Numbered from the stretch's first letter, positions 13,331 to 26,018 are shown. The stretch: DNA of 64,000 nt from Straminergon stramineum (GCA_963920665.1 OY987263.1:27764547-27828546), one strand, 5' to 3'. Made by a program: numbers and translations. Notes: a model not told the origin generated them from the sequence alone.

Positions 13331-13552
13331 CCTTTAAAGGATGGACTAGTGACCATGGAAATCAACTCTTTTGGAACCGTGTGACATCATCTACTTTTAA
13401 AAAATAAAAAATACTCATAAGAGGTCAAAGTATTGCAAAAGATCTCCCCTTTTCACACAAAATTCCAAGGATGAATAGTTGCAATTTTATCCTACATAGA
13501 GAGATTCTTTGTCATCAATCATACACTGAACATCTGTGTCGATGTTTATGGG
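13331..13552 (+). mobile_element. TTAA-flanked element, family C, copy 1
   Basis: Left flank TTAA (13327-13330), then CCTTTAAAGGATGGAC. It aligns with 39700-39934 over its length, sharing 'gatgaatagttgca' and 'gattctttgtcat'. The right end is TTTATGGG followed by TCAA, a one-base change from TTAA. It is non-coding. Confidence 0.6.
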
Positions 13553-13599
13553 TCAAGTACTAATATTTTCTGAATACATTGAATATGCCATTGACCAAA

Positions 13600-14680
13600 C
13601 AAATTTCATTCTTGGACCCTTCACCAAGGCCAAGGGGGATTATCCCCCTCATTGCCCTTGTCAATGGTAAATGTAAAAAAATTCCCTATATTTTATACTG
13701 CATTAATTTTGTAGTTCATAACCACTCCTTCCAAAATGGGGACCTCAAATTCCATGTATGAATTCAAAATTTTCAAAGATGGCACAATAAAAGAATTCCA
13801 ATCTTTTCCTAGGGTGAATTGTAGACATGTCCACCAAGCATAGCTCACTTCACTTGCAAATTCTTGCAACAAAATAGTGATACCTTGCATGAAGGTCAAA
13901 TTTGACATAAAGGAAGTCTTTTTTGTAAAGAAAAATGACACATGTCATCTTGTGAATTGTGTGAGGTGACATGAACCCTTGAAAATTTGACGAGGAAATT
14001 CAATTTCAACCTTTGAATGTTGAATTAGGCAGGACATTAAATCCTCCTTTCAAATTGGACTCCACATGGTAATTTGGTGGGTTATCTGAGGATAAAAGTA
14101 AAAAATGCCCCCTATTTTGAGTTGTGTCTAGGGTAGGTTCTAGACCTCTCCCAACTAATTAGTTTTTTGCAAATATGAATTCAGAATTTGCAAAAAGAAT
14201 AATGTGCAAAAAATGAAAAGTTTCTATATTTTCCCCAAGGTAAATCTACCCCTGTGGAGCCCAATTAGCATGGCCGGGGCGGATTGACTCCCTTGTTCGT
14301 CCCCCCCAAGTCATTCTAGGGGTGCATATAAAAAAAAGACCCCCTATTTTGTGCTTCATTAATTGATCTTCTCTACCTCACCTACACTGAATAGGGGTAT
14401 TAAGGGGACCAAAAAAATTAAAGGGACTGATTGTAGAAAACTATAGATGTTTGAAACATGATGTACATCCTTGGGACACTTCAATAACTACTGATGTACA
14501 AGGAAGGTAGATATTTATATAGTGTGAAATGTCAAATAATTAGTATGGGTCCCTTTAATACCCCTATTCAGTGTAGCTAATTTGGGGCCTCTGCTTGCAA
14601 ATATGAATTCAAAATTTACAAATTCTATCATGTGTGAAAAATAAAAAATTTCAGGGTTTTTACTTGGGGACGAGCGAGGG
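13600..14680 (+). repeat. Repeat family H, about three tandem diverged units
   Basis: Units carry 'accccctattttgtgctt', 'caaatatgaattcaaaatt' and 'ataaaaaatttcagggttt' in the same order, seen at about 13640-13770, 14110-14240 and 14300-14680. Related copies lie at 50230-50650 and 53450-53690. The third unit carries the MITE at 14385-14573. Open frames at 13579-13761 (+) and 13693-13941 (-) lie inside and have no domain. Confidence 0.65.
14385..14573 (+). mobile_element. TA-flanked MITE in repeat H, forward orientation
   Basis: 189 bp. Its terminal inverted repeats of about 26 bp start CACTGAATAGGGGTATTAA. It is flanked by TA (14383-14384 and 14574-14575). The repeat H copy at 53450-53690 has the empty site with a single TA (53559-53560), which confirms the boundaries. 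The copy at 50358-50544 is the same element at the same site in the opposite orientation. The TA duplication fits the Tc1/mariner class, but the ends are not those of Stowaway. Confidence 0.85.
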
Positions 14681-14857
14681 GGTCAACCACCCGGCCGTTC
14701 GAATGGAGGATTTAACGTCCTCCCCGAATCAGACCTTCACGTACGGTTAGTAGTGCTTGGCGAATGGGATGTCGAGTGTCGACGCTAGAATCACGTGCAC
14801 TTGGGGCGTTAATAATAATATGCTGGCGAATGGAGAGTCTACGGTCTAATAAGCTTT

Positions 14858-15163
14858 TCAACGGGCTAAAAACAGCCGGCCGGAAATATCACCAGAATGA
14901 ACAGGAAGCATCCTGTTTGCCGATACTACTGTAGCCGTTGCAGTAAAACCCGGTGACGGCGAAGCTGCTGGAGTTGTAGTAAAGCCGGCCCTGAAGAAAT
15001 TTGAGGAGCAAGAGCGGAAATTCCAACCCAAAGAGCCGAGGAGCTCTGAATCCCCGCGAATGTTCGGACGACTTACATGGTTGGTGCCCAGTGATGATAC
15101 GGAGTACTTATTCGAGGAAGATGATGCGGAAACAACTGCAGATTCTGCCTTTTTTCCATCCAT
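14858..15163 (-). CDS. Possible coding exon, transit-peptide-like, function unknown
   Basis: A 101-codon frame in a locally GC-richer segment. The product is rich in Ser, Ala, Arg and Thr and poor in acidic residues, as in a plastid or mitochondrial targeting peptide. A stop follows directly and no downstream exon with a recognisable domain is seen on this strand before the repeats begin at about 14680. It could be the first exon of a decayed gene, a short lineage-specific protein, or chance. The overlapping plus-strand frame (15060-15275) is equally unsupported. It lies about 1 kb upstream of the PLC-like gene, divergent from it. Confidence 0.22.
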   Translation of the reverse strand: MDGKKAESAVVSASSSSNKYSVSSLGTNHVSRPNIRGDSELLGSLGWNFRSCSSNFFRAGFTTTPAASPSPGFTATATVVSANRMLPVHSGDISGRLFLAR

Positions 15164-15275
15164 TGAAATAAAAAAAAAGAACCCAATTCTCTCCGTGGTC
15201 AGACGGAGGAGAGCAGGTCAGAGGACGGAGGAAAAAGAAAGCCATGACACTATTACTGTCGCACGCGAGAGTTGA

Positions 15276-16104
15276 CAGGGCTTTCTTTAGGAAGGCACGG
15301 CGATGATGAAGCCTACAGTAACTATTTAGCTAATAACATTGTACGCGAGCTTTGTTGTCGTCTTTCATGAGTTGATCATTGGCTGAAGATATTATGAAAC
15401 TTGTTTGAACACTCTTTTGGAACGACGACGGATCGGTTGACTCGCACGGCCGGAAGATTACCGGTATTAGTCTTGAGGCGGTCGTTCGTTATTGAATTAA
15501 TCGCGTTTTGGTGACGGACGGACGGTTGGTACCCAGTAGTTATTGCAGATGTAGAGGAAAGCGATGTATCTTACTGTACAAGAGCAGTGCCGGCGAAAAT
15601 GTGTGGCTGGTCATTGATGGTCCAAGGTTGTTGCCAAGTAAGTATGTTAGGTTGCAGAGGAGACCAATTCAGTCTTCTTTGCATGCCAAGACGAAGGTGT
15701 GTCGTAGAGAAGGAGTTAGAAGGTTACTCGACGTACATCTACTCTCTTCGAAAGCGCTGGGACACGAGGTGGTAGGGATTTCCGCGTCTTCGCTTGATTG
15801 CAAGAGCGTTTGAAGATTAGTAGGAAGAAGGGAGCAGAGAGTGGCTCCGCAAGTGACAAATCAATCTAGAGCACTGGCTTAAATTTTTTTACAGACAAGG
15901 ATCTTTCTGCGATTTCTATCAAATCGCGTGTTCGTCTGCAATCTCGTGGTACTTTGCCGAGAACAATTTTGAGAAAGCACTTATAAATTTGGGTTGTTGT
16001 CAGCGAGTGAAATCGGTACTGCCAACGGATATTGTTTGTACTTTGCTGAGGCATTCTTGCGTGCAGGTGGCAGACCTTGCGATCAAGGGTTCACAAGACG
16101 CACT
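15276..16104 (+). promoter_or_regulatory. Upstream region and likely 5' UTR of the PLC-like gene
   Basis: The base composition is balanced, unlike the AT-rich repeats, and no repeat is recognised. The short open frames here (15508-15813, 15587-15775, 15994-16200) show no domain. The last overlaps the true start in another reading. I see no clear TATA box. Confidence 0.35.
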
Positions 16105-19100
16105 ATGACGTCGAGAGAGGCTTTGTTACTTTTGATGGTCGTGTGCTTAGGCGTGTGCTTGGGCTTTGAAAACGTGCATGCTCTTGGCGTGGTGAGCTGA
16201 AACAAGGGACGATTTTAGTCCTGAAACTCACTTGCATAAATTTGGTGTTCAAATACCGCTCGAAGGTTCACTTCACTTTGAGGAGTAGGCAGTTTTTAGA
16301 TGCAAGTTCGACTAAATTGTATCACAGATAGCGTTTCGTGCGCTATGTCAAAAGGATCCCGTGTGATTGTTATCTTGAATGCTTTAGCGCTTTTCATTTC
16401 TGGGTAGGTTTGAGGAGGTTGCACGGATACAATGATTGCATAGGCGGACTACAACTTTTTGTAGGATTCTCTGAACAGTTTATCTAAAAGTAATCTGCAT
16501 CGGTTTCGCAGGCCTCAGATCCTTGTACCACAGACAATGATTGTGGACAAGGTCTGTATTGTTTTTCGTGCAACGGAGCTTCTCCTGTTTGCGCTATTGA
16601 TTCGGCCACCCCGGTTTCCTCTTTCTCACAGGTTTGAAACCCGCGTGAGCCTACTCTCATAAGCACCTTGTCAGGATCGCCTATCCATTTTGTTTGATCT
16701 TTTCCTGTGCTAACCAGGACCTGATTTCTGGACTCCAGACTTGCATAAACGTTTCAAGTTCTTGTGGTGGTTGTTTTGGCCTGTTGTTCTTACAGTTCGG
16801 TTCCCTTTTTCAGAATTTTTCCCTGCCTTTTAACAAGTACGCATGGATTACAACGCATAATGCTTATGCCATATATGGTGAAACTTCGCTGTTAGGAGTG
16901 ACAATCGTCTCCCAAAAGAATCAAGAAGACAGTGTCACCAGTCAGCTTAATGTATGTTCTCTAAGCTTGTCTTAAGATAATTAATATGTTTTCGTTTCGA
17001 ATTAATTTTAGGGCCATAAGTGTACTATCGATACGTTCATCCTGTACCGGTTTCAGAGTACTGTCAGTATTGCCTTCAGTTGTATTTGTGTGCATTTTCT
17101 TTAGGATGAATCACTAACTTTCCTATCAAATGCATTAGCTTGACGATATTAGCCTCAATGTCAGAGGTACAGAGAAAAAAATCAACTACTGCCTCCGTCC
17201 CACTAAAAAGCTCCGAATCGGACCTAGTGCGTGTACCACTAAACCGCTCCACTTCTTGATTGTGATCGTTGAGCTTGCAATGTGGAATCCAAATCAGTCA
17301 ATTCTAGAATTCCACACCGCTCGTTGAACGATCAAAATCAATAAATGGAGCAGTTTTAGTGGTACATGCACTATTTCCGATTCCGAGGTTTTTAGTGGGA
17401 CGGAGGGAGTATTAAATATTCTCTGAACTTCGTGAAGACTAGGGGCTGATAATTAGGGCATTGGAACGTGCGACTGACTTGGTGATCGCTTGAAATTTTC
17501 GCAGAAGGGCGTTCGGGGCCTTATGCTTGATATTTACGAGCTAAACGGGGACATATGGCTTTGTCATTCTATATATCGTCAATGCTATGACTTCACTGCA
17601 TTTGTAAGTGCCTCTGAGATGATCTTCGAGATTGAATTTTGTTATCTGGACCTGAGTGTAGCTGTTAACAGTTTCAGAACGGTGCATGAATCAAATATTG
17701 GTGCTCCCCCTAGACTCTGGAATTGATACATATTCATTCCCGCGTGCGATCCTTCGAACTTTTCTCGTATGCAGAAAGTATCTCAGGAAGTTTCTTGAGA
17801 CATTTCGCATGCTTATATTCGCTCGTCACATAAATGTGGGTTATAATGTGGAGAAATGCACTCGTTTCTATGAGTGCAAATCTCTTGTAAACCTGTGCAT
17901 GTTCGCAATTGCCAAGGTCTCTCGAAGGAAAGAAAAACGCCGTTCATCAGAACTGTACATCCTCATCTTGAGCACTATCATACTACTTGCTTACTAATAC
18001 TATAATGCTCTTTGTACTGGACCAGCGGCCGCTTAACGGTACGTTAATCGAGATAGAGACGTTCCTGGCGGCAAATCCGACTGAAGTTGTCACCATATTC
18101 TTCGAGGACTATGTAAACACTACGAACGCTCTCACCACTGCCCTGACAACTGCCGGCCTGAGTAAATACATGTTCCCACTATCCAAGATGCCCACCGACG
18201 GAAGTGATTGGCCTACTATTTCTACAATGATCGCAAGCAATCAGAGACTATTGCTATTCACTTCAGACAAGACAAAAGAGGCCAGTGAGGGCATCGCGTA
18301 CCAGTGGAATTATGTTCTGGAAAATCAATGTAAGTGGACATATTGCCCCTTTCTAGAGGTGACTTAACTGGTTTCAGGATACTACAATAGAAAACCTGCA
18401 ATATGTAATCTTCGCCATGGACAGGACGTGACTCAGAAATAGACGTATCCATCCTCAAAACAAAATGCCGGCATCGCTATAATTTCCAAATGAGTCTTCC
18501 AGACCCTAAGATACAATGTGTTTGTTTTTGCAGATGGAACTTTGTCCGAGACATGTGCACCCCGAGCAGAATCCGCTGCCTTGACAACTAAAACCAAGTC
18601 GCTAATTCTGGAGAATTATTTTCCCACGAACCCTAATATGACGACGGCTTGCTTGGACAATTCCGCTATGCTCAGCCAGGCCCTCAATGTTTGCCACACT
18701 GCAGCAGGGAATCGTTGGGCTAACTTCCTGGCTGTCGACTTTTACCAGGTGCGTGATACTGCTGAAGAGATCAATGGACCGAAGTCGCTACACATGACTA
18801 GTCGAAGATTGAAGCCTCGATGATTCTATATCGGATCTGCCTTTTTTTTACTGAGTACATTGAAGCACAGAGTAAATCTGTATTCACGTATGCTTGATTT
18901 TGTATTTATGTTATCTAACGCAGAGAAGTACCGGCAAAGGAGTTTTTGCGGCGGTGGACACTCTAAATGGACAGTTACAATGTGGTTGCGAGGACATTCG
19001 ATCATGCGAGGTAAGACCCCTCCTTCCCGAAGTGTTTTTCCTCTTTCCATGCTGTAGTAGACTAGATTTTTCCCTCGTGTACAAGTTTTGGCATATGGTA

Positions 19101-19428
19101 ACCGCTCTCCCAAGACTGCACGTTGTACAATACGAAAGCACCCTCAGTTGAACTATAACATAGAGCTGTCTTCGTGACTCAGTAACCCCTTCGCTCTCTG
19201 CTTGTCCCGTTTTAAATGTTCATTTCTTTTGTGATACAGGGTAGCACAGGCCCAGGTATTTGTAGTGTGGTTCCCACACCTGTCGCAACACCGAGAACAC
19301 CTCCTCCACCCAGTCCGCCAACAGCAGCGGCTCCTCAACCGTCGTCATCGGGCGTCTTGTCTTCATCATTCAGTCCACTAGTGGTATGCATAGCGATTCT
19401 TTTGATGACAAATTATTACGCCCATTGA
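16105..19428 (+). CDS. PI-PLC X-domain (PLC-like phosphodiesterase) protein, secreted, probably GPI-anchored
   Basis: Eight exons join in frame to 412 codons: 16105-16191, 16512-16631, 16814-16951, 17505-17603, 18026-18329, 18534-18748, 18924-19010 and 19240-19428, all with GT-AG introns. Residues 1-29 form a signal peptide (MTSREALLLL, then hydrophobic). A Cys-rich segment follows (about 30-57), as in plant PLCX proteins. The TIM-barrel X domain holds the two catalytic His expected for this family: H84 in TTHN and H136 in LCHS, with VRGLMLD (119-124) between. Later conserved blocks are EVVTIFFEDYV, ENQYG and VDTLNG. The C-terminus is a Pro/Ser-rich linker and a hydrophobic tail, which suggests a GPI anchor. 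No Y or C2 domain is present, so it is the short bacterial-like type and its substrate is unproven. Intron 3 carries a Stowaway MITE. The gene converges on the deacetylase 1.25 kb downstream. Confidence 0.9.
17189..17409. mobile_element. Stowaway-type MITE in intron 3 of the PLC-like gene
   Basis: 221 bp. The ends are CTGCCTCCGTCCCACTAAAA and TTTTAGTGGGACGGAGGGAG, with TA on each side (17187-17188 and 17410-17411). These match the Stowaway consensus CTCCCTCCGT of the Tc1/mariner class. The interior is also partly palindromic (ACCACTAAA and TTTAGTGGT sub-repeats). It leaves the splice sites of the intron untouched. Confidence 0.9.
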
Positions 19429-20676
19429 GTTCATCGTGATTTCCAAGTACAATTCACTAGGTAGGCCATACACTCTCAGGCCTTATTAAAAAGCCAAATG
19501 AGCAAGAATTGCTCCGAAGAGTTGTACAATAGAGGGAGTTAGAATTCAGAATTTTTGTGCCAGATCACAGTTGGTTTTTTTTCATGTTGTACTATAACGA
19601 ATTTTCTAAGTTTTCCAAAGTAGACTTTCGTTTGTACCAACATCTACTTGTCGTTTCGTCAATGCCCTCGCTCACTGCTTCCTGATATTTCAGTCTTCAG
19701 CACTGGAAAGGCAGAAATTTGGCATCTCCTCGGGGTTCGTACTCAAGGACTCATGCAATCCATTATCTATAATGAAAACGCGTGATTCTAAATAAGCATT
19801 CCCCATTTATACAATCATCCTCTCGAACTTGTATCACTTGTGTCTATCGGCTCTCACTGCCTAAAATAATCTCTCCTTCTTGACTTTATTTCCCCTGCCA
19901 CTCAGTTACTACTTACTACCGAGTGTATGCCAAGAAGTGCTGATACTCGTACTAGCAACTTCTAGCCTGAACTAACTGCTCGCTTCCCGGGTAACCTGGG
20001 CTCTCCACAACCGGTTGATATTCCCAGAGAGGCTGTTGGATTTGGGGGCATGACAGCACTGCTCGAAAGGAGGGATTGCAATTACCAATGTAGGGGACGT
20101 CCGTACTTCAGTGCACCGCAGCAGATGGTACTGGTAGTTCTGATCACAGATCGTGACTAATACTCTGAATCTGACACTACATAACCCCATCCTGCCAACT
20201 GTAGCATAAAAAATTGGAATTCAGTTCCTGCCGAGACAAAGACTCGCTCCCGACCTTATCAGTTGAATTAAATTACAGACTTGATGCACGAGAGCCAGAG
20301 ACTTGAGCATATTATTGTCTACAATATCAAGACATTCTACTCAATCAAGAAAATCTATATTTTCTGGTTGATCTAAGAATAAGCAGAAGATTTATGTACT
20401 AGAATACTAGCCAAGGACCGGGAAGGACTGGGACGCTTGAGATGGTATCAGGACAAACCCCTCTCCTCCAAGCTGCACTGTACAGTGTCAGATCTTGGAG
20501 ATCTTGGCTATGTACTGTACAGCTCTCTCAAAGCACAAGAAAGTGACGAGTAGATTATGACAATGAGCCAATGAGCCAACGACATGATTTTTCTTGAACC
20601 TTGGGACGTGGCATGAAATCCAAGTCCAACGTTTAGGACTTTGGTTCAGGGTTTAGAGTCTCGGGAGAACCCAAGC
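19429..20676. other. Convergent intergenic region between PLC-like and deacetylase genes
   Basis: Holds the 3' UTRs of both genes. The composition is balanced and no repeat or RNA gene is recognised. The open frame at 19972-20190 (-) has no domain. Confidence 0.5.
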
Positions 20677-23600
20677 TTAAATTGCCCTTTTCAAATCTTT
20701 CAACTTTCTCCGAATCTCTGCAATCCTGGCTGTGGATGATGGCAGGTCCTCCGGGTAGCACCCCATGGGGTCGGCGAGCAAAGGATGAGGCAAATCAAGG
20801 AGGCCTTCCAATGTGGCATGGGCACAATAAGCTGAATACGTGAGTTGATACCCTCCTTCTTGCACAACTAGTACACGGCCGCCTGAAAATGCATCCGCAA
20901 GCTCGCGCACGATCTGGCCTATCCGGCGGTAGCCCTCCATGGTCAAGCACATCCTCCCGTTGGGATCCAACTGTAACCATTCAGGAATATCATCCAATCT
21001 AAGAAACACTAGGTTTGATCAAACAACAAGATCTAATGGGGGTGAGCAAGTTTTCAGTTCCAATATCCAAAAGCGGCGATTGTAAAAACTACAAGCGTAA
21101 ACAATTATTTTGAAGACAAAGAATTTAGGATTAGAACTACATAGGACCAAGTTTGGAAAGAATTTGTAAAATCTAGCAAGAGAAATCGCAAGTTCCAACA
21201 ATCTCCCTACTGAAATCAAGTGCAAGAATTCCTAACAATCTTGAACCCAACTGAAGATCATCATTGAGGGAAGAAATCATGTGTAGGCTAATATGTAGGG
21301 GCAATCAAAAATTGGAGTCACACAACACAATATATAGAAGTTAAAAGATGGAAATCTACTTTTGCATAGCATATGATATCCAAGTAATGCATGCTTTGGT
21401 GTGCTAAAATCCTCTTTGCTTTGCTTTGCTAAGAAGAACATTCAAAATCCTAGTCATTTTGATAAAGAAAACATGCTTAGCTCTTAAATTGTTTCACTTT
21501 GTTTGAACCCTTATAACTTTTGCACAGCATCCAAATGATGCATTCTTTGGTGCATTGAAATCTCCTTCCCTTTGCAAAGAAGAATACTCAAACCTGATCA
21601 TTCTAATAGTAACAAATCGGGAGGCACGCTCACTCACCTGACTGGAGTCCTGACCAATGGTCAAGACGATCATCTCGGGCTGGAATTCGGACAAGGCGGG
21701 CACAACCAACTCGGCCATGGCGAGCTCGTAGCCCTCGTCCCCCGTCCCAAACGCCAACGGCACGTTCAAGTTGAAGCCCTTGCCCTTGCCCTCGCCCACT
21801 TCATCTGTCAGCCCCGTCTGGGGATGGGAAGGACCCCAGGAGCCGTGGTTCATGTGCAGGGAGATCGTGTACACGTCGTCTCTCTTGTAGAATCCTTCCG
21901 CAGTGCCATTTCCGTAGTGGACGTCGATGTCCAGCACTGCCACTCTCTTGCATCCCTGCCAATCCCCTCCCACACATCAATAGGAAGCCAACTTCAACAC
22001 ATTCACAGTTGGAAAACATGCTTTTGCAAAGGCCATGTGACCATCTCTGGAACCATCTATGTGACCATCAAAGTTTTAGTACACAAAGACGAAGAGGCAA
22101 TCCATTTGATACTCCCAGAGAGATTACCCCTTGAGTTCCTTTGCAAAACTAGTAAGCTTTGTTCAGCGTCAGGGAATAGATATTGCGGAAATCAAGGCAG
22201 AGGATCATCAGTCATCGTCGGCCTCAGCTTCAAAACTTCTCAGGATCTATATATCTAACAACTTGGTAAAACAAGGAAATCAAATATTTCTTAAACCTAT
22301 GATAGAGAGTCTCTTTCCGACAGAACAAATAGATAAGCAGCAGGAGAAAAACAGAGGAAGGTTCATAACGTAAGGCCAAGTGCAAAAACTGGCATCCCGT
22401 TGTCCTACACTTACTAGTCAGAATTGAAACATTTCAAGAGGATGTTTCATAATGTCAAATTCAAGTTTTGAGACAAATGTGTCGATCTCTAGTTGGCTGG
22501 TTAGAGGACGGGTATAACTCAGAGCTCTTATGCTGAATGTGAGGCATTTGGTAGACCAAAAACTACAGGACGTTTGAGATTCAAAGAATCGACTTGCCAT
22601 TATGTCCCATGTCCTTCTTGAAGCTCCCAAGTCTCAGAGGTTTAGGTCTCGTCCATAGTGCCAAATCTGAGTTTTGAGACAATCGTATCACTCTCTTGTT
22701 GGTTGATTAGATGAAGAATATAATGTTATAATCTTTAAACCGTTTGCTTAATGTGAGTCTTTTGATCAAGCTAAAAGTACAGATCTACCAGTTCAAGATT
22801 CCATGAAACGACTACGGGTTATGCCCGATACCCTATAATTCCATGATAGTAACAAGTGTTGCTGCGAGGTAAGTGAAGGTGTGTGATGTAAGAAGGTGGG
22901 ATATTGCTGACCTGATCTCTGGCGAGCTGCACTGCCAGTCCAGCGTTATTGATAAAACAGTAGCCATCAGCGTGAGTGGGCTGAGCATGGTGGCCAGGAG
23001 GCCGGACTAATGCGTACGAAAGCTGGCCATGGCCATCAAGCAGGTATTGCATCCCTTGTTGCGCTGAGCCTGCGGCCAACAGAGCTGCCGCCCAAGACCC
23101 CGGACTCAGGCGAGTGCCCGAACACAGCACCTTCCCCCCCGCAGCATCGGCATCAATCAGCTCTTGCACGTACTCTGCAAACCCAAGCCATTGATATGTT
23201 TTTGTCGCTCAAAAGGAAGTATAAAATCTAAATAACCCTCATACATGTGCAATCGTACATAAGGTATTAAGGTAGAGGATACACAAGGTCCCGGTATATT
23301 ATAAAATTTATAAGATTCTGGGAGATATACATAAGATATATATGTCGCAGTATACAAGGTAGAGGAGAATAAAACCATTAAGGACTTGATCTTGTCTCCT
23401 ATTGACTGACTTCTGTTATCAACAGCAACTCTTCACTTCCAATACGCTTAGTTGACCTTCAATTAGCAAGTAGGGTGTAAGCATGACTTCGCTAAATTAA
23501 GTCTATGAGTACTGACCTTTGAAAGGAAATGCGGTCGTCTACTGTCCCGTCAATGGTGGTCTACAACCGACCACTTTGTAAGCATAGAATATATATAACC

Positions 23601-24662
23601 CTCTGTTTCAAAGGTTTTCAATTTGTTCCAATATATAAGGAAGACGATACTAAAACAGTAAAAGGCGTGATCTTGTCCCGTATTGACTGACGTCTGCTAC
23701 CAACAGCAACTCATCTCTGCCAACACCCTTGGTTGGAGTTTCATAGCAAGTTGGGTGTAAACATGACTTGTAAGATAAATGTCTATGGCCAATCAATTTT
23801 GGATGGAAATAACTGTCTCTTCAATAGTGGTCTACAACCTCCCGTATTGAACAATTCAATACGAAATAACCAAAAGTGAGTGAGAAAACATTTTATTCTA
23901 AAGAGAGTTTACCTACTGTAGACCTGATGTGATCTCTCCAGTGAGCTCTATTGAGTGATCTCCCAATGGAACCACACTCCCACATTTCAACTAAGTGTAT
24001 GGGTCAAAATGCTCATCCCCTAAAGAACGAAAAAGCTTAAACTAGAACTCACGCATTTTTTGAGTAGGTCCTATGAACACTTTCTGCTGTTCAGTTTAGT
24101 TTCCTTTTTGACCAACAAAATGCAATGCAATGCTCTCCACTGATTCTGGTCAAATAAAATTTGACCCAGTCCGAAATTATACTGTCGATCAAATAGGTCA
24201 TCATAAAATCATGAAATCTCATTTAGGGTTTAAATAGAATCCTGATAGCTTCAGTCGGATGTTCTCGCTGAGCAATTTTAAGGCATACCTAAGGATAGGA
24301 ACCATGCTGGACACGATCAGGGTCTTGTACAAAGTTAAGAGTTCCGAGCAAATTGAGCCAATTGCAAAGGAATGCAGCAAGTAGAGAATTAGGGCTTGCT
24401 GACCTGGGGTGTGAAAGCTGGTGAGGCTTTCGATTGCGGCAGGCCGACTCTGGTGCCATGTGATGAAAGGCGCAATGGGTCCTCGCTGCAAAATGGATCG
24501 GATGTTGCGGATGCGGTCGGCATTTTCTGGGTGAGGCTCCAGCACGTCCAGAAACCCAGGATCTTCGAAAGTGTCGAACACGCCGTGACCGTTGTCGTGC
24601 TGCAGCATGGCCTCGTGGAAAAAAACGTGGATCTGGTTCATATCCTTGTCCGCCATCGCCAT
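20677..24662 (-). CDS. Histone deacetylase family protein, HDA8-like
   Basis: Four exons on the minus strand, in gene order 24404-24662, 22912-23174, 21638-21955 and 20677-20970, join in frame to 377 aa, about the length of Arabidopsis HDA8. Conserved features are HPENADR near the N-terminus, RPPGHH (144-149) with the tandem active-site His, DGYCFINN, DIDVHYGNGT with zinc ligands D185 and H187, LHMNHGSWG, GQDSSQLDPNGR with the third ligand D282, and QEGGY with Y321. The family removes acetyl groups from lysines using zinc, and plant HDA8 relatives are partly cytosolic. All catalytic residues are present, so it should be active. Intron 1 contains two copies of a dispersed repeat and intron 2 contains a tandem duplication. 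Three repeats of about 200 bp lie just upstream of the start codon. Confidence 0.92.
22425..22815. repeat. Diverged tandem duplication in deacetylase intron 2
   Basis: Two copies of about 190 bp, about 22425-22620 and 22630-22815, share 'gttttgagacaa', 'gttggttgatta' versus 'gttggctggtta', and 'aatgtgag' in the same order. It is non-coding and intronic. Confidence 0.6.
23360..23850. repeat. Two copies of a dispersed repeat in deacetylase intron 1
   Basis: Copies at about 23360-23590 and 23640-23850 share 'tgatcttgtc', 'attgactgac', 'caacagcaactc' and 'gtgtaa.catgactt'. A partial third copy lies at 56284-56400 near the AGP-like gene, so it is a dispersed family and not an intron feature. Confidence 0.6.
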
Positions 24663-24720
24663 ATTCAGCAGCTATGGACTTCGATTCAACTCACGGTCCC
24701 TCGTCCTCTACTCGACCGGG

Positions 24721-25318
24721 GATGTCAGTCTGTGAAACGCCAAAAATCAAACACCAAACTCGAATGCAACTTCTTCAACAAGAAAGCTCACTCTCCCCGT
24801 CTTGGACGTGATCTTCCGGAAGCACAAACTGAGAGTCTCAATTCACATGATTCCAGGGTTGCCTGCAGCTTCAATTGATCTCTTCCTAAAAAACCTTCAT
24901 TGTCATTATAATGTGAACTTTAGGTGATTCACTCTGAAAAAGATCAAAACAACAAAATGGGTTGCAATTAAGATTCTCCAACAGAAAAACTAACTATTCA
25001 CGTGATCTTCTGGACTTAAAAATTAGACCCACAATTCACATAATTCCAGAGCTGCACTGCATCTACAATCGACTTTCGTCCTAAGAAAATCTTCAAGTGG
25101 CGATATATGCCAATTTGGGGGGATTGACCCTGTGAAAGACCAAAAATCAAACACCAACTACGGATCGCGATTAGGGTTTTTCCAGCAGAAAACGCACTAC
25201 GGAAGAAATGTAAGTGATCTCCCAGGAGTAAAACATTCAGTAGACGCAAAATTCACATGACTCCCGAGATGCCTGAATGCAGCTTCAATTCATCTCTTTC
25301 CAAAATAAAAAAAGCTTT
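24721..25318 (-). repeat. Three tandem repeats of about 200 bp at the deacetylase 5' end
   Basis: Units at about 24721-24924, 24925-25121 and 25122-25318 each run through 'tctgtgaaa...caaaaatcaaacacc', a CAGAAAA block, 'gtgatct.c', 'aattcacatgattcc' and a 'gctgca...caat' block. They start about 60 bp upstream of the start codon, so they lie in the 5' UTR or promoter and could repeat regulatory sites. The units have diverged considerably. Confidence 0.65.
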
Positions 25319-26018
25319 AAACTGTCAATACAAATTAATACCAGCAACTAGCAGCGCAGACTGACCTGAAATTATATTAAGCACAGGGTGTCGAGGAGGG
25401 GAGAATGCGAAGCCAACACCGCCTCGGAAATGGAGGGCCAATGGCAAATAAGCTAATGAGATTACATGCAGACGGACACTTGAACTGAAGAGCAAGGCTG
25501 TGTGTGTACGACCCTCAATAAGGTTACCAGTCATGGCATCCGCAGTCGATAACGGCACAAGGCCGGTACCAGTACTGAGCCAAGACTGGAGCCTGCATCA
25601 CCACCGTAGCACGCCAGAGCTGGCTCAGCTAGCTTCTACCATGCCCGGGTTGGAAATAGGGCCTCACGGGGAGCCACAACAAATTGGCCAACAACTCTAC
25701 AAAATATTAACAAGGAATTTGAAGTATTGCATATGACATTCATCATGCCTTCAAATTTTGCATTCACTATTGAGATGTTCTAGACTCCCTAATTCATTGG
25801 GCAAGATCAACATAAATAGGATGTGATGGATTTCACACCTTTGTCTTTGTGTGTACATGTAGTGGATTCTTGATTATTGTATTTTGTGCAAGCCTATTAG
25901 ATCATCATTGAACAAGAGAAAAATGTAATACTCACGATAGAAAATCATTATTTGGTAGAAGTATCTCATTTCAAATTGTGTAATAATGTTAGGGAAAGTC
26001 TTCAATTGCAAATAACAA
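25319..26018. other. Intergenic, no gene seen
   Basis: A short stretch of balanced composition (to about 25640) passes into AT-rich DNA. The open frames at 25325-25558 (-) and 25500-25736 (+) overlap each other and have no domain. Confidence 0.5.

Noticed and set aside
21572..22258. 228-codon plus-strand frame
   Set aside because: Antisense to deacetylase exon 3, whose minus-strand product has all family motifs. It also runs through intron sequence.
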